From Arthrobacter sp. H35-D1 (GTDB taxonomy: Bacteria; Actinomycetota; Actinomycetes; Actinomycetales; Micrococcaceae): 64,000 bases of DNA. The stretch lies in contig NZ_JASISP010000009.1 of assembly GCF_030063185.1 (NCBI RefSeq), positions 64,006 through 128,005 of the forward strand. The letters run 5' to 3'. Position numbers and translations under genes: made by a program. The notes beneath the pieces were generated by a model. The model saw only the letters and a list, made by a program, of their open reading frames with translations. It was not told the origin of the DNA and did not search any database. Of the stretch, positions 18,625-27,241 are shown one piece after another. Position 1 is the stretch's first letter, and each line of letters opens with the position of its first letter.

Positions 18625-19824
18625 CTATTTCACGGTGAGATAAAAGAAGTCGCGCTGGTCTGGGTTCAGATAGCGGTCGGATGAGTTGGGCATGCCGGGC
18701 AGCAGCTTCGTGGGAACTGAGGTGGTTCCTTGGGGTGCCCAGGAGGAGAAGTTGACTTGCCCGGAGTGAATGTCCAGTTCCATTCCTTGGATTGCTCCAG
18801 CTTGAACGAGTGTTTTGGCGAGGGTTTCCAAGGTGAGGCCATCTCCGGCGACGTAAATCAGATTCCCGTTGGCGTCCGTGCCCAGCCCGGATCTCCAAGT
18901 GAATTGAAGTTGGTTTTTGGCACTTCCCCACGTTCCTCCAGCATTGCTGGTGAGGCCCGGTTCTGGATGGCCGTTGGCGACGATCAGGTGAAGGTTTTGC
19001 CGGACAGCTGCAACCTGCGGTGTCATCCAAACACCCTGGTTCCACGCACCGATCCCGATGCGTCCGTCCTTGGTGATGACCGCTGAGGCTTCCCCGGTGA
19101 TGAGAGCCCTGGAGTACTGGCCGTTGAAGTAGAAACCTCCGCTAATGTCCTTGGCTTTGAAACCGGCGTTGAAAGTCGCCAAAAGGTGGCTGACATCGTT
19201 TCTCGGGACGGCGGCGTTCCCTGGCCACGTGTTGGTGTCGGGTTGTCGAGTGCCGGCAACCAGGTGGGCGGTACTGGCTGCTTGGCGGATCAGCGCCACC
19301 CCGGCAATGACGCTGGGGTGGTTGTCGTCAGGCTGAATAAACGAGGTGTAAATGGCCGGCTTCCCATCGGAACCCAGTTGACCGGGCAGCCATTGCCCTT
19401 CATTGGGGAGGGATGTTCCCGAGGCGTGGTTGACTTTCAACACCGGCAAAGTTGCGCCAACCGGGACAGGAGCCATGAGCGCGTGGGGAACGGCACCTGG
19501 CTCCGGCCTGGCCCCCGAGGGTGCATTGTTGGTGTAATACCAATTTTCAACGGCGTTGACGAGGTCGTTGGCACCGTTGTTGCGCATCCATCCAACAGAC
19601 CTGTCAGCGAAAGAAGCGTTGCCTGGATACGTTAGCGCTTGGGCGTAGGAACCGACAGGGATAATCGACAGGCACAGCAACCCGATCAAAACGAATCTGC
19701 GGATACGTCGAGCACGCACAGACCGTGGCTTCTTCCCGCGATTCTTGTCCTGGCGTTCCAGCGGTTCCACCGTGTCGGGTTCCAGCGGCACCTCATCGCA
19801 CTGCGGAGAGTATGGGGGTCTCAT
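18625..19824 (-). CDS. NAGPA-type phosphodiester glycosidase, membrane-anchored
   Basis: A 399-residue protein with a cytoplasmic Arg/Lys-rich start, one transmembrane segment (about residues 42-62) and an extracytoplasmic domain resembling the phosphodiester glycosidase (NAGPA) family. It contains NAGFKAKDISGGFYFNGQY, a GRIGIGAWNQGV turn and a C-terminal GMELDIHSGQVNFSSW, where Asp/His residues are the likely active-site residues. Enzymes of the family split sugar-phosphate diesters. GGAGGACCC lies just before the ATG at 19824. It heads the minus-strand group with ubiA, dprE1 and dprE2, which suggests a cell-envelope glycan substrate. Confidence 0.75.
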   Translation of the reverse strand: MRPPYSPQCDEVPLEPDTVEPLERQDKNRGKKPRSVRARRIRRFVLIGLLCLSIIPVGSYAQALTYPGNASFADRSVGWMRNNGANDLVNAVENWYYTNNAPSGARPEPGAVPHALMAPVPVGATLPVLKVNHASGTSLPNEGQWLPGQLGSDGKPAIYTSFIQPDDNHPSVIAGVALIRQAASTAHLVAGTRQPDTNTWPGNAAVPRNDVSHLLATFNAGFKAKDISGGFYFNGQYSRALITGEASAVITKDGRIGIGAWNQGVWMTPQVAAVRQNLHLIVANGHPEPGLTSNAGGTWGSAKNQLQFTWRSGLGTDANGNLIYVAGDGLTLETLAKTLVQAGAIQGMELDIHSGQVNFSSWAPQGTTSVPTKLLPGMPNSSDRYLNPDQRDFFYLTVK

Positions 19825-20133
19825 GGGTCCTCCTTCGATACTGCGCCGTGTGGTCTCTGATATGTGCCACTATCCGCGCCCTTGGATAAGACAATGCTGA
19901 GAAAGCCACACCGGCTCAGCCACTTCTCAGAAAGTGGACACGAGAGTTCGCTGGCACACGCCCCCAGGGGCCAGGGAACACCCGTGTCCAACGCCACCAG
20001 CTGATCGCAGGACGCACACTCGAGACGACCCGGATCGCTGCAATTCTCTGGATCTGCTTCTGTGGGGTTGAGACGATCACTATGTGAATCCGTCGCAGGC
20101 GTGGTGTGGCAACCCGTGCCCGGCGGTGGCCCG
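19825..20133. other. Intergenic region with an orphan CTCAG promoter
   Basis: About 309 bases between two minus-strand genes. It should carry the promoter of the NAGPA-ubiA-dprE operon. No ORF of note is present on either strand. It also holds a rightward-facing copy of the CTCAG repeat promoter (19915-19947) and one extra half-site on the minus strand at 19897-19901. Confidence 0.5.
19915..19947 (+). promoter_or_regulatory. Orphan CTCAG direct-repeat promoter
   Basis: CTCAG at 19915-19919 and 19926-19930 (11-base period), then 11 bases, then GAGAGT at 19942-19947, which fits the NANNNT box of the other copies. It points right, into the 3' end of the SGNH hydrolase gene, and no coding gene follows. 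It may start a small or antisense RNA, or act as an operator for the leftward NAGPA operon. Confidence 0.5.
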
Positions 20134-21360
20134 CTACTTGTTGAGGGTTGGCAACTTGAAGACTTGCAACTTGAGGGCTTTCAACAGGGCTTGGGCATAA
20201 ATGACGGCCACAAGGTTCTGCCCGGCTTGGGTCAGGTGGACGTTGTCCTTGTAATCCGCGCTTGCGGTTGTGGCCATGCCGGCCACACTGACGTGAATGA
20301 ATCCTTGGGATCCGGCGGCATCGGTGATCAGCTGGTCAAGGTACCGTCTTTTGGCGTGGCGGGCAGCGTCGGTGGACATGACACCGTTGACGATGATCGG
20401 AGTCTTCGGGTACAGACGGCGCAGCTCGGCCCAAGTTTTGGTGGCGTGGGCGATGATGTCGGCGTCGGAGGCCTGGGCGGTTGCGTCGTTGCCGCCCAGG
20501 GTGACGAAAATGGCTCCGGGGTTTCCTTGCGGAAGAAGCATCCGGTGGGTTGCAACGACTTCGTCCGGTGTTCCGCCGGTTGCCCTCGTGGCTCGGGTAT
20601 ATCCCCAGCCGCCATAGCCCAATTCGATCTTCTTGGAAAATCCGGCAGCACGGGCTCCCTGCTCTGTCCAGGAATCCCCATTGAGCTGGGAGTCACCGAT
20701 GATGATGGCAGTATTCTCATCAACCGTGGCGGTTGAGTAGAGTGCCTTGGTCTGCGGATCCCAGATCGTTTCCGTCGATTGAAACCCCGTGTGGACACCA
20801 CGGGCGTCCCGCCAGGAATCCTTCACCGGCCAGTTGAAGAGTTTGCGGTTTTGGGTCCAAGCCTTGTAGGTTTCCGGATCGACGATTTTTACGCCTGTGG
20901 GCCCCTGGACCAGGTCTCCGCCGGAGAATTGCTGAACCCGGGTGTCCCCGGCTGCTGCCTCCTCCCCTTTCGGGAAACCGAGCGGTCCCGCCGGTCCGCC
21001 CAGTGCCATGTATCGGCGTTCAATATTTCCACTGGTGGTTGTGTGCCAAGCTGTCGACGGCGACCAGTAGATGACTCCATGCTCGAATTCCTGGACTCGC
21101 CCGTTCCCCACGGGGTACTCGTTGGTGGTTGGAGATCCCAACGGGCCCTCCCCTGCCCCGGTTGACAACCAGTGATTGCGCAAGGTGGTGTTGGCGTCGA
21201 CGCTGTGGTGGGTCGCCGCTGCTTGTTCCGTGGTGCGTTGCCGGGTGAGATCGTCGGCGTTGGCACTGCTCAAGGCAAGAGTCAACACCACAATGATGGT
21301 GCAGGTTCTCGTGGCCTTGGCCAGGGTGAAGGCAAGTACCCTGCCCTGGTGCGGTGTCAT
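20134..21360 (-). CDS. Secreted SGNH hydrolase with LGFP repeats
   Basis: A 408-residue exported protein with a signal peptide of about 35 residues. Residues about 60-155 contain LGFP-type repeats (EGPLGSPTTNEYPV and GPLGFPKGEEAAAG), a module tied to cell-wall binding, especially in mycolate-containing actinobacteria. The C-terminal half is an SGNH hydrolase with GDSQLNG (Ser), GGND (Gly-Asn) and DNVHLT (Asp/His). It may deacylate an envelope glycan or lipid. It follows the MprF-like gene by 68 bases on the same strand and is probably co-transcribed with it. Confidence 0.85.
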   Translation of the reverse strand: MTPHQGRVLAFTLAKATRTCTIIVVLTLALSSANADDLTRQRTTEQAAATHHSVDANTTLRNHWLSTGAGEGPLGSPTTNEYPVGNGRVQEFEHGVIYWSPSTAWHTTTSGNIERRYMALGGPAGPLGFPKGEEAAAGDTRVQQFSGGDLVQGPTGVKIVDPETYKAWTQNRKLFNWPVKDSWRDARGVHTGFQSTETIWDPQTKALYSTATVDENTAIIIGDSQLNGDSWTEQGARAAGFSKKIELGYGGWGYTRATRATGGTPDEVVATHRMLLPQGNPGAIFVTLGGNDATAQASDADIIAHATKTWAELRRLYPKTPIIVNGVMSTDAARHAKRRYLDQLITDAAGSQGFIHVSVAGMATTASADYKDNVHLTQAGQNLVAVIYAQALLKALKLQVFKLPTLNK

Positions 21361-21428
21361 TGCTCAGGCTCGCGCAAAATCGTGGTGGGCATGGACGGGT
21401 GGGAGCGGGTGCTGGGCTGGGCACCGAA

Positions 21429-24017
21429 TCATTTGGTGTTTTCCCTGGCGGGGATGCGGATGATTCTTCCGGCCAGGCTCAGACTTTGTCGGATGCTGGC
21501 TTTGGGAAGGTAGGCCCTGCCGACGGCGTTGGCGATGCTGGGAAGCGCCGCGGAGTCGGGGTAGACCATGAACAGCGGTTCGTAGCGTGGCTGGAACTTG
21601 GATTTGAAGGTGAGCAAAGACTTGAAGCCGTAGACGGGTTCAAGGATGGACCCCAATTGTTCAAGCAGCCGGTCCAGGCCAGCCCGCCGCTGCTCAGTCC
21701 CTTTTGCTGCGGGGTCGGTTCCTGTTTGCTCGATGCGTGCCAGCGGTGCGCCGGAGAGGCTGAGGAATTCATAGCCGTCCTCTTTGCACGACAGTGCCGC
21801 CGAAGCGATCAAGAATTCGATGCTGGCCCTAAACCCGGTGCTGCGTCGACGCATGAAATCCAATGTCCAGCCAACTATCGTGCCGTCTCGATAGACGGGC
21901 AGCCAGGAGGCGATTGCATGGATGGTGTGTTGATCGTCAATGGCCAGCAGGCAGCGTACTTCCGGGTCGTTGATCTCCTCAATCCCACCGAGGGTGAAGC
22001 CCATTTCGGGCATTTTTTTATCGGCTACCCATTCTTCGGAGATGGCATGGATCTGATCGGCGATGGACAGCGGCGCTTCCGGGTAGGAAACCCACTGGGC
22101 GTGGATGCCTTCCTTGGCTGCCTTGTTCAGGGCTGTGCGGATGTCTTGGAATTTCTTGCCGGTAAAGGACAGCGACGCCAGGTCCAGAATGGTTTCCTGG
22201 GCGACCTGCACCGATCCCCATCCGAGGTTCTCCGTGGCGTCCTTGATGTTCCCGGGCACGGAGTAGAAGCAGGGAGTCCAGCCTTTCTCGGTTGTGTAGT
22301 GGATGAACTCATCGATCGCGGTGCGCAGTTCAGCGGGGGGACCCACCGGTGGCCCCAGGGTCAGGGCAATGCCCGAAAGGACCCGGTAGGCGATGAAGCT
22401 GTTTCCGGATCCGGAGAACCAGTAGCTGTTTCCGCCCCATTGGGTCATCCACGACAGCGAGGAACCTTCGGTGGCCTTCAGGATGGCGCGGGCACGGGCC
22501 GCATCAGTCCCCCGGGCGTTGTGGGCCGACTGTAAAAAGGACCTGAGGATCAACACTGCAGTGATGATCCAAAAGGTGATGCCGATGCCTTCATAGAGGA
22601 TCACGGCGGCAGTGCTTTGGGGGAAGAACGCCGGGGATAGATCCAGCAAGTAGCCCAGCGGAAGGAACCGATCCGGCAGGTCCGCCAGCAGTTCCGGCAG
22701 GCCTGGGGCGGGTGTGAAGCCCTGCGCCAGGGCCAGACCGGCCAGAACATAGATCGCTGACAGGACTACGGCGGTGGAAAGCAGGGACAGAAAGAGGGTC
22801 CGGTAGGTTTTCGGTGGCGCGTTGACGCGAAACAGTTTCCGCGTCGCCAAGAGCAGAATCGTCAGTACCACCGGCACCAGCAGGGGCAGGATCAGACTCA
22901 ACGGGTGGTACTGGGCGGTGATGTCAACGGCTCCCAAACCATCATTGGGGGAAGTTCCCCGCCCGGCAGGCATCAGTGCTGCAGCAATATAGCTGCCAGC
23001 CAGGATTGCCAGCCCGCCTTGGATGACCAGTGCTCCGTACCAAGCGAAGCGGCGGCCACGACGCAGCCCGTCCGCGACCACCAGCAGCAATACTGAGGGC
23101 AGAATTGCCATGAAAATACCCCCGGCGCCGGCGTGCAGTTGCAGCTTCGCCTCAGCGCAGTCCTTGACCTGGGTGGGATCGGCGCACAGGGTTTGCAGGG
23201 TTTGTGGATCCACGGTTTGGATGTTGGTGAAGAGGTAGCGGAGCACGGACAAGGGGCCGACAGCGTGAGGCAACAGACCTGCCAGGACCGGTCCCACGGC
23301 CGAGGCGGCCACAATGAGGGCTACCAGAACCCGTGCTTCGCGTCGTGAAGCAACAGGAGCACTGACCCGAGGAGCACGGCGGAAAAGCACAGGGCCAAGG
23401 AAAACCCCAACTGTGGCAGCTGCAAGCCGCACCAAGTCCGGGAAGGAACCACTGTAGAGGGCCAGCAGTATCAGCAGCACAAAAAACATGAGCCTGAGGC
23501 GGCGGCGCCACAACACACCCAAGGTTGTGGTCGCGGCCAAGGCCGCTCCGAACACGAAGGCGGAAGGCCCCACAAAGGACTGCAACAAGAGCTGCGCGGA
23601 CCAGCTGCCCAGCAGATTGTGGATCCCGTGCACCATGCCGATGGCCAGCACGATTCCCGCAGCTTGCCCGGTGAAGCCCGCAATGAGAAAGCGCAGGCTT
23701 CCCAACCGGCGTTCAGCCGGAATGCCCACGATCAGCAACAGCACGGTCCCCACGAGGTACCCCACCAAACCGCGCTCCCAGAACGCAGCGGTGATGATGG
23801 TCCACCATTGCTCCGGCAGGGACGACGGCGTGGCGAGGATCGCGGATTGCCAGACGCCGTGGTGTCCGGAGATCACCGTGCCCGTCAGCAGCCCGGGCAC
23901 CCACAGCAGTACAAGGAGGATCCACGTTGCCGGGGCGTGCCTGCCCGCCTTGAGCAAGGCGGGCAGGGGGTTGCCCGGCCTGACCGGTTTCAGACGAAAT
24001 GTCCATGCCGGCTTCAT
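21429..24017 (-). CDS. mprF: MprF-like lysyl-phosphatidylglycerol synthase/flippase
   Basis: An 862-residue membrane protein. The N-terminal part has many hydrophobic segments, the first group of rhomboid-like appearance, and the last about 320 residues form a soluble DUF2156 (GNAT-like) domain ending near PRYEPLFMVYPD. The family adds lysine or alanine from aminoacyl-tRNA to phosphatidylglycerol and flips the product, lowering the negative charge of the membrane. No fused lysyl-tRNA synthetase is present, unlike mycobacterial LysX. The ATG at 24017 starts 9 bases past the PAP2 stop; a start at 24107 would overlap PAP2 by 82 bases. It shares the PAP2 promoter with its CTCAG repeats. Confidence 0.85.
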   Translation of the reverse strand: MKPAWTFRLKPVRPGNPLPALLKAGRHAPATWILLVLLWVPGLLTGTVISGHHGVWQSAILATPSSLPEQWWTIITAAFWERGLVGYLVGTVLLLIVGIPAERRLGSLRFLIAGFTGQAAGIVLAIGMVHGIHNLLGSWSAQLLLQSFVGPSAFVFGAALAATTTLGVLWRRRLRLMFFVLLILLALYSGSFPDLVRLAAATVGVFLGPVLFRRAPRVSAPVASRREARVLVALIVAASAVGPVLAGLLPHAVGPLSVLRYLFTNIQTVDPQTLQTLCADPTQVKDCAEAKLQLHAGAGGIFMAILPSVLLLVVADGLRRGRRFAWYGALVIQGGLAILAGSYIAAALMPAGRGTSPNDGLGAVDITAQYHPLSLILPLLVPVVLTILLLATRKLFRVNAPPKTYRTLFLSLLSTAVVLSAIYVLAGLALAQGFTPAPGLPELLADLPDRFLPLGYLLDLSPAFFPQSTAAVILYEGIGITFWIITAVLILRSFLQSAHNARGTDAARARAILKATEGSSLSWMTQWGGNSYWFSGSGNSFIAYRVLSGIALTLGPPVGPPAELRTAIDEFIHYTTEKGWTPCFYSVPGNIKDATENLGWGSVQVAQETILDLASLSFTGKKFQDIRTALNKAAKEGIHAQWVSYPEAPLSIADQIHAISEEWVADKKMPEMGFTLGGIEEINDPEVRCLLAIDDQHTIHAIASWLPVYRDGTIVGWTLDFMRRRSTGFRASIEFLIASAALSCKEDGYEFLSLSGAPLARIEQTGTDPAAKGTEQRRAGLDRLLEQLGSILEPVYGFKSLLTFKSKFQPRYEPLFMVYPDSAALPSIANAVGRAYLPKASIRQSLSLAGRIIRIPARENTK

Positions 24018-24025
24018 GGGGGTTG

Positions 24026-24865
24026 TTACCTTTGACGCTTCGATGGGAGCGGTCCTGTCGTTGTACCAGCGGTCTTTGCTCTTGAGCTTATAGGCATGGT
24101 GGGCCATATACCGGTACCTGAAATATTTCGCTCGGCTCCATCAGTCCCGCCCGGGCCGGGGACGGATGTGCGGGGCTCCGCTGAAAGCCGGGGTGCGATG
24201 AAGTTGTTCCAGACCGGCAGCCAGAGAAGGATCGCGGCGCTGGAAATGAAGACGGAGGCGATGACATCACTGGGGTAGTGCACACCCAGGTAGAGCCGGG
24301 AAAAGGCAACCACCGCCACAAACACGACCCCGGCAGCCATGGCCCACACTCTGGCACGGCGTGTGTGTGCCACGACGAGAACGAACGCCCACGCCAGGGC
24401 GACGGCGAACGCGGTGTGGCCGGAGGGGAAACTGTCCATGCCATGTTCGTGAATGAGTGCTTGCACGGCATCGGCAGGAGGCCGAATGCGCGACACCAGG
24501 CGCTTGACCACCTCTGCCGCAAGCCATCCGATGCCCACCACCCATCCAAAAGCGTAAACGGGCACCACACTACGTCGCAGCAGCAACAAACCCAGGCAGA
24601 TCAAGACCAGCAAGGAGAGGGCACCCACAGGCCCCAACCCGTAGTGGATGGCCAGCGACAGGAAGTTCACAACGGGGTTGCGCTCTTGCGAGAGCTGGAT
24701 GTCCACACCGAGTTCAGCCACCTTAGGCCCGCCACGCTTGAGCAGCAGCCCAACAACAACTGTGGCCGCAAAAATCATGGCGCCGAGCCCCGACCACCAC
24801 CACGAACGAAAATATGGCCAAAGGTGCGCAGTGGTCGATGATGTCGAAAGTGGGTTGCGGATCAT
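24026..24865 (-). CDS. PAP2-family membrane phosphatase
   Basis: A 279-residue membrane protein with about six hydrophobic segments and the three PAP2 motifs: KRLVSRIRP, FPSGHTAF and SRLYLGVHYPSD. The C-terminal about 45 residues form a cytoplasmic or disordered tail. The family removes phosphate from lipid phosphates. In Mycobacterium a PAP2 protein (Rv3807c) lies beside the decaprenyl-phosphate phosphoribosyltransferase and is thought to dephosphorylate its product, so this one may fill that gap here; undecaprenyl-diphosphate recycling is the alternative. It is divergent from the response regulator gene. Confidence 0.85.
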   Translation of the reverse strand: MIRNPLSTSSTTAHLWPYFRSWWWSGLGAMIFAATVVVGLLLKRGGPKVAELGVDIQLSQERNPVVNFLSLAIHYGLGPVGALSLLVLICLGLLLLRRSVVPVYAFGWVVGIGWLAAEVVKRLVSRIRPPADAVQALIHEHGMDSFPSGHTAFAVALAWAFVLVVAHTRRARVWAMAAGVVFVAVVAFSRLYLGVHYPSDVIASVFISSAAILLWLPVWNNFIAPRLSAEPRTSVPGPGGTDGAERNISGTGIWPTMPISSRAKTAGTTTGPLPSKRQR

Positions 24866-24898
24866 TGTCTTCCTGACCAGTTGCGGGCTATTGCTGCC

Positions 24899-24931
24899 AG
24901 CATGCCACTGCCTCCCTGAGTGGTAGCTGAG
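24899..24931 (-). promoter_or_regulatory. CTCAG direct-repeat promoter of the PAP2-mprF operon
   Basis: On the minus strand: CTCAG (24931-24927), six bases, CTCAG (24920-24916), eleven bases, then CATGCT (24904-24899) as -10. The distance to the PAP2 start at 24865 gives a leader of about 27 bases. The site lies back to back with the response regulator promoter and points the other way. Confidence 0.65.
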
Positions 24932-24941
24932 GAACCTTTTT

Positions 24942-24974
24942 CTCAGGTACTTCTCAGGATTGGGCCGTCATACT
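24942..24974 (+). promoter_or_regulatory. CTCAG direct-repeat promoter of the response regulator gene
   Basis: CTCAG at 24942-24946 and 24953-24957, then eleven bases and CATACT at 24969-24974 as -10. The repeat sits where a -35 box would be, as for activator sites of OmpR-type regulators. It is 18 bases from the gene start, which implies autoregulation. Confidence 0.65.
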
Positions 24975-24991
24975 GCTTGTACGAGGAAAGG

Positions 24992-25675
24992 ATGCAGATG
25001 CGGGTTCTATTGGTGGAAGACGAGAAATTGCTGGCCGAAACGGTGCGCCGCGGCTTGACGAACGAGGGCTTCATCGTGGAGGTTGTCCACGACGGGGTCA
25101 GCGGCCTCTGGGCGGCAACCGAGAGCCCCTATGATGTGATTCTTTTGGATTTGATGCTGCCCTTGAAAAATGGCTACGACGTGCTGAAGGAAATACGGCA
25201 ACGCAAAATCTGGACACCGGTGATGATGCTGACGGCCAAGGACGGGGAATACGACCAAACCGATGCCTTCGACCTGGGCGCCGACGACTATCTGACGAAG
25301 CCCTTTAGCTTCCTGGTGCTGGTGGCCAGGCTGAGGGCGCTGATCAGGCGTGGCGCCCCGGAACGACCCGTGGTGATGACGTTGGGAACGTTGAGCATGG
25401 ATCCGATGAACCGCAGCGTCCACCGCGGCGACACTGCCATCTCCTTGACCGCCCGCGAATACGGGCTGCTGCAATTTTTGATGCGCCGACACGATCAAGT
25501 GGTGTCCAAAGCCGAAATTCTCGACAACGTCTGGGATCCCGCCTTTGAAGGCGGCGACAACGTGGTGGAAGTCTACATAGGGTACCTGCGGCGCAAAGTT
25601 GACGCCCCGTTCAACTTGTCCACCCTCTCCACTGTTCGCGGCATGGGATACCTGCTCACCGCAGACCGGGGATAG
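24992..25675 (+). CDS. OmpR-family response regulator
   Basis: A 227-residue regulator with a receiver domain (phosphoacceptor Asp53 in DVILLDLMLP, acidic pair in VEDE, Lys in TKPF) and a C-terminal winged-helix DNA-binding domain (TAREYGLLQFLMRR through VRGMGYLL). GAGGAAAG lies just upstream of ATG 24992; ATG 24998 is also possible. Its 3' end overlaps the end of the convergent histidine kinase gene by 20 bases, an unusual tail-to-tail pairing for a two-component system. It is the best candidate to bind the CTCAG repeats. Confidence 0.93.
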   Translation: MQMRVLLVEDEKLLAETVRRGLTNEGFIVEVVHDGVSGLWAATESPYDVILLDLMLPLKNGYDVLKEIRQRKIWTPVMMLTAKDGEYDQTDAFDLGADDYLTKPFSFLVLVARLRALIRRGAPERPVVMTLGTLSMDPMNRSVHRGDTAISLTAREYGLLQFLMRRHDQVVSKAEILDNVWDPAFEGGDNVVEVYIGYLRRKVDAPFNLSTLSTVRGMGYLLTADRG

Positions 25676-27086
25676 GCTGCCCGTTGCCACTGGGCAGGTG
25701 AAGTTCGAAACGGCAGTTCCCGGAAGGGGCTTGGGTTGCTGTGATGGTGCCGTGGTGGGCACTCATGATGCCCGCCGCGATGGCCAGACCGAGTCCGCTG
25801 CCGCCGCTTTCGCGTGAACGGCTCTCATCAAGGCGAACGAAACGTTCAAAAATCCGCTCGCGGTCGGCCGCAGGTACGGGGTCCCCATCATTGTCTATGA
25901 CCACCACCACCCCGTCTGAACCCGATGCAAGTTCTATGGCAATGGAAGACTTCGCGTGGCGGTTGGCGTTCTCCAGAACGTTGCGCAGCACCTGTCCCAG
26001 GCGTTGGGCGTCCCCGGTGACCCTGGCAGGAACCAGACTGGCGCTGATAGCGTGCGGGGACAGCGGCCGCAGCCTACGAATTTCGGCGGCCAGGACGTCG
26101 TCGAGGTCTACATCCCGGGCGATGATGTGGATGCCTCCATCATTGGCTTTGGCCAAGGTCAGCAGATCATCCACAAGGTAGCGCATGCGTGCCGTCTCCC
26201 CGCTGAGCATGCCCTGGAGCTCGCGCCAAGTATACCCGCTCGGATCGGCTGCGGCAATTTCCAATCCTGCACTAATGGTCGCAAGAGGGCTGCGCAGTTC
26301 GTGGCTCGCATCCGAAACAAACCGGCGCTGCTCACCGTCGGAAGCCTGGAGCTTCTCCAGCATCGTGTTCATGGTCAGGGCCAAGCGATGGATCTCATCG
26401 TTCGTGGCCGGCACCTCCACCCGTTCGCCAAGCCGACTGGCGTCAATATGGTCAACTTGGCCACGGATCCGCTCCACCTGGCGCAGCGACCTGCCCACCA
26501 AAAACCACACTGCAAAGCCCACCACCACCAACAACAAGGGTGTGGCCCCGAGTAGGAACCAAGCCACCGTGGACACGGAGTCCGCCTGGACCTGGACCGT
26601 CGATGCCACGATCACCGTATAGGTGCCCGCGTCGGTTTGCACCCCGGAGGCGACGATCAGGAACTCGTCAGTATCTTCGATGCTCTGCAAGCTGGAGACG
26701 GAATCGGTCTTGGTTTCTCCGGGACCCGGGCGCAAATCCGACAACGGAGTGGTGGCCGTCGATCGTTCCGAGGAGGCAACCACTGCCCCTTGGGGGTTGA
26801 TGATCTGCACATACTGGCCGCTCCGTGCAGTGTCTGCCAGTGACTGCCCGGCCTCGGAAACATCCTGGCTGGCGATCAGTGCCGCCACGTCCGCAGCTTT
26901 GTTCTTCGCGGTCGATTCGGACGTGGCGATCAAGGAACTCTGCAAAAGCAGCAACAACAACAGTCCCCCGGCAACCAGGGCCAGGGCGACCACGGTGACG
27001 GCCGTCGCCGTCGCTCTTCCCCGCACACCCCACACGCGGCGCACGTGACCTTGGAATGGGCGCGGCCACAGGCGAAGAGGTGTCAT
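25656..27086 (-). CDS. Sensor histidine kinase
   Basis: A 476-residue membrane kinase. Transmembrane segments lie at about residues 30-52 and 178-200 and enclose an extracytoplasmic sensor domain of about 120 residues. HAMP follows, then HisKA with the phosphoacceptor His262 in DASHELRSPLA, then the ATPase domain with N box (RNVLENANRHA), DNDGDPV and GSGLGLAIA. It is the partner of the convergent response regulator. The sensor region contains a QYVQIINPQGAVVASS segment of PAS/Cache appearance. Confidence 0.93.
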   Translation of the reverse strand: MTPLRLWPRPFQGHVRRVWGVRGRATATAVTVVALALVAGGLLLLLLLQSSLIATSESTAKNKAADVAALIASQDVSEAGQSLADTARSGQYVQIINPQGAVVASSERSTATTPLSDLRPGPGETKTDSVSSLQSIEDTDEFLIVASGVQTDAGTYTVIVASTVQVQADSVSTVAWFLLGATPLLLVVVGFAVWFLVGRSLRQVERIRGQVDHIDASRLGERVEVPATNDEIHRLALTMNTMLEKLQASDGEQRRFVSDASHELRSPLATISAGLEIAAADPSGYTWRELQGMLSGETARMRYLVDDLLTLAKANDGGIHIIARDVDLDDVLAAEIRRLRPLSPHAISASLVPARVTGDAQRLGQVLRNVLENANRHAKSSIAIELASGSDGVVVVIDNDGDPVPAADRERIFERFVRLDESRSRESGGSGLGLAIAAGIMSAHHGTITATQAPSGNCRFELHLPSGNGQPIPGLR

Positions 27087-27159
27087 GGTTCAACCATGCC
27101 CGTGCCAGTGTCCTTTGCACAATCGCAGAGCCCCGGATCTCAGCTCCCGCATAGGTGGG

Positions 27160-27192
27160 CTCAGCGGTCTCTCAGCGACCACCGCGCAGAGT
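27160..27192 (+). promoter_or_regulatory. CTCAG direct-repeat promoter of the small secreted protein
   Basis: CTCAG at 27160-27164 and 27171-27175, then eleven bases and CAGAGT at 27187-27192 as -10. A third CTCAG at 27139-27143 lies two helical turns upstream. The leader to the start at 27242 is about 43 bases and includes the AGGAGG site. The site also lies 74 bases upstream of the divergent kinase gene start. Confidence 0.6.
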
Positions 27193-27241
27193 GGAGTTAT
27201 CGCCACCCACCCCCGGATGGCAGCGAAACAAGGAGGCAATG

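Noticed and set aside
19897..19901. Extra minus-strand CTCAG upstream of the NAGPA gene as a full promoter of the regulon
   Set aside because: No second CTCAG at 10-11 bases and no NANNNT at the right distance; only a half-site.
20062..20736. 224-codon plus-strand frame opposite the SGNH hydrolase
   Set aside because: Composition is that of an antisense shadow, with no motif; only the orphan promoter in front makes it worth a note.
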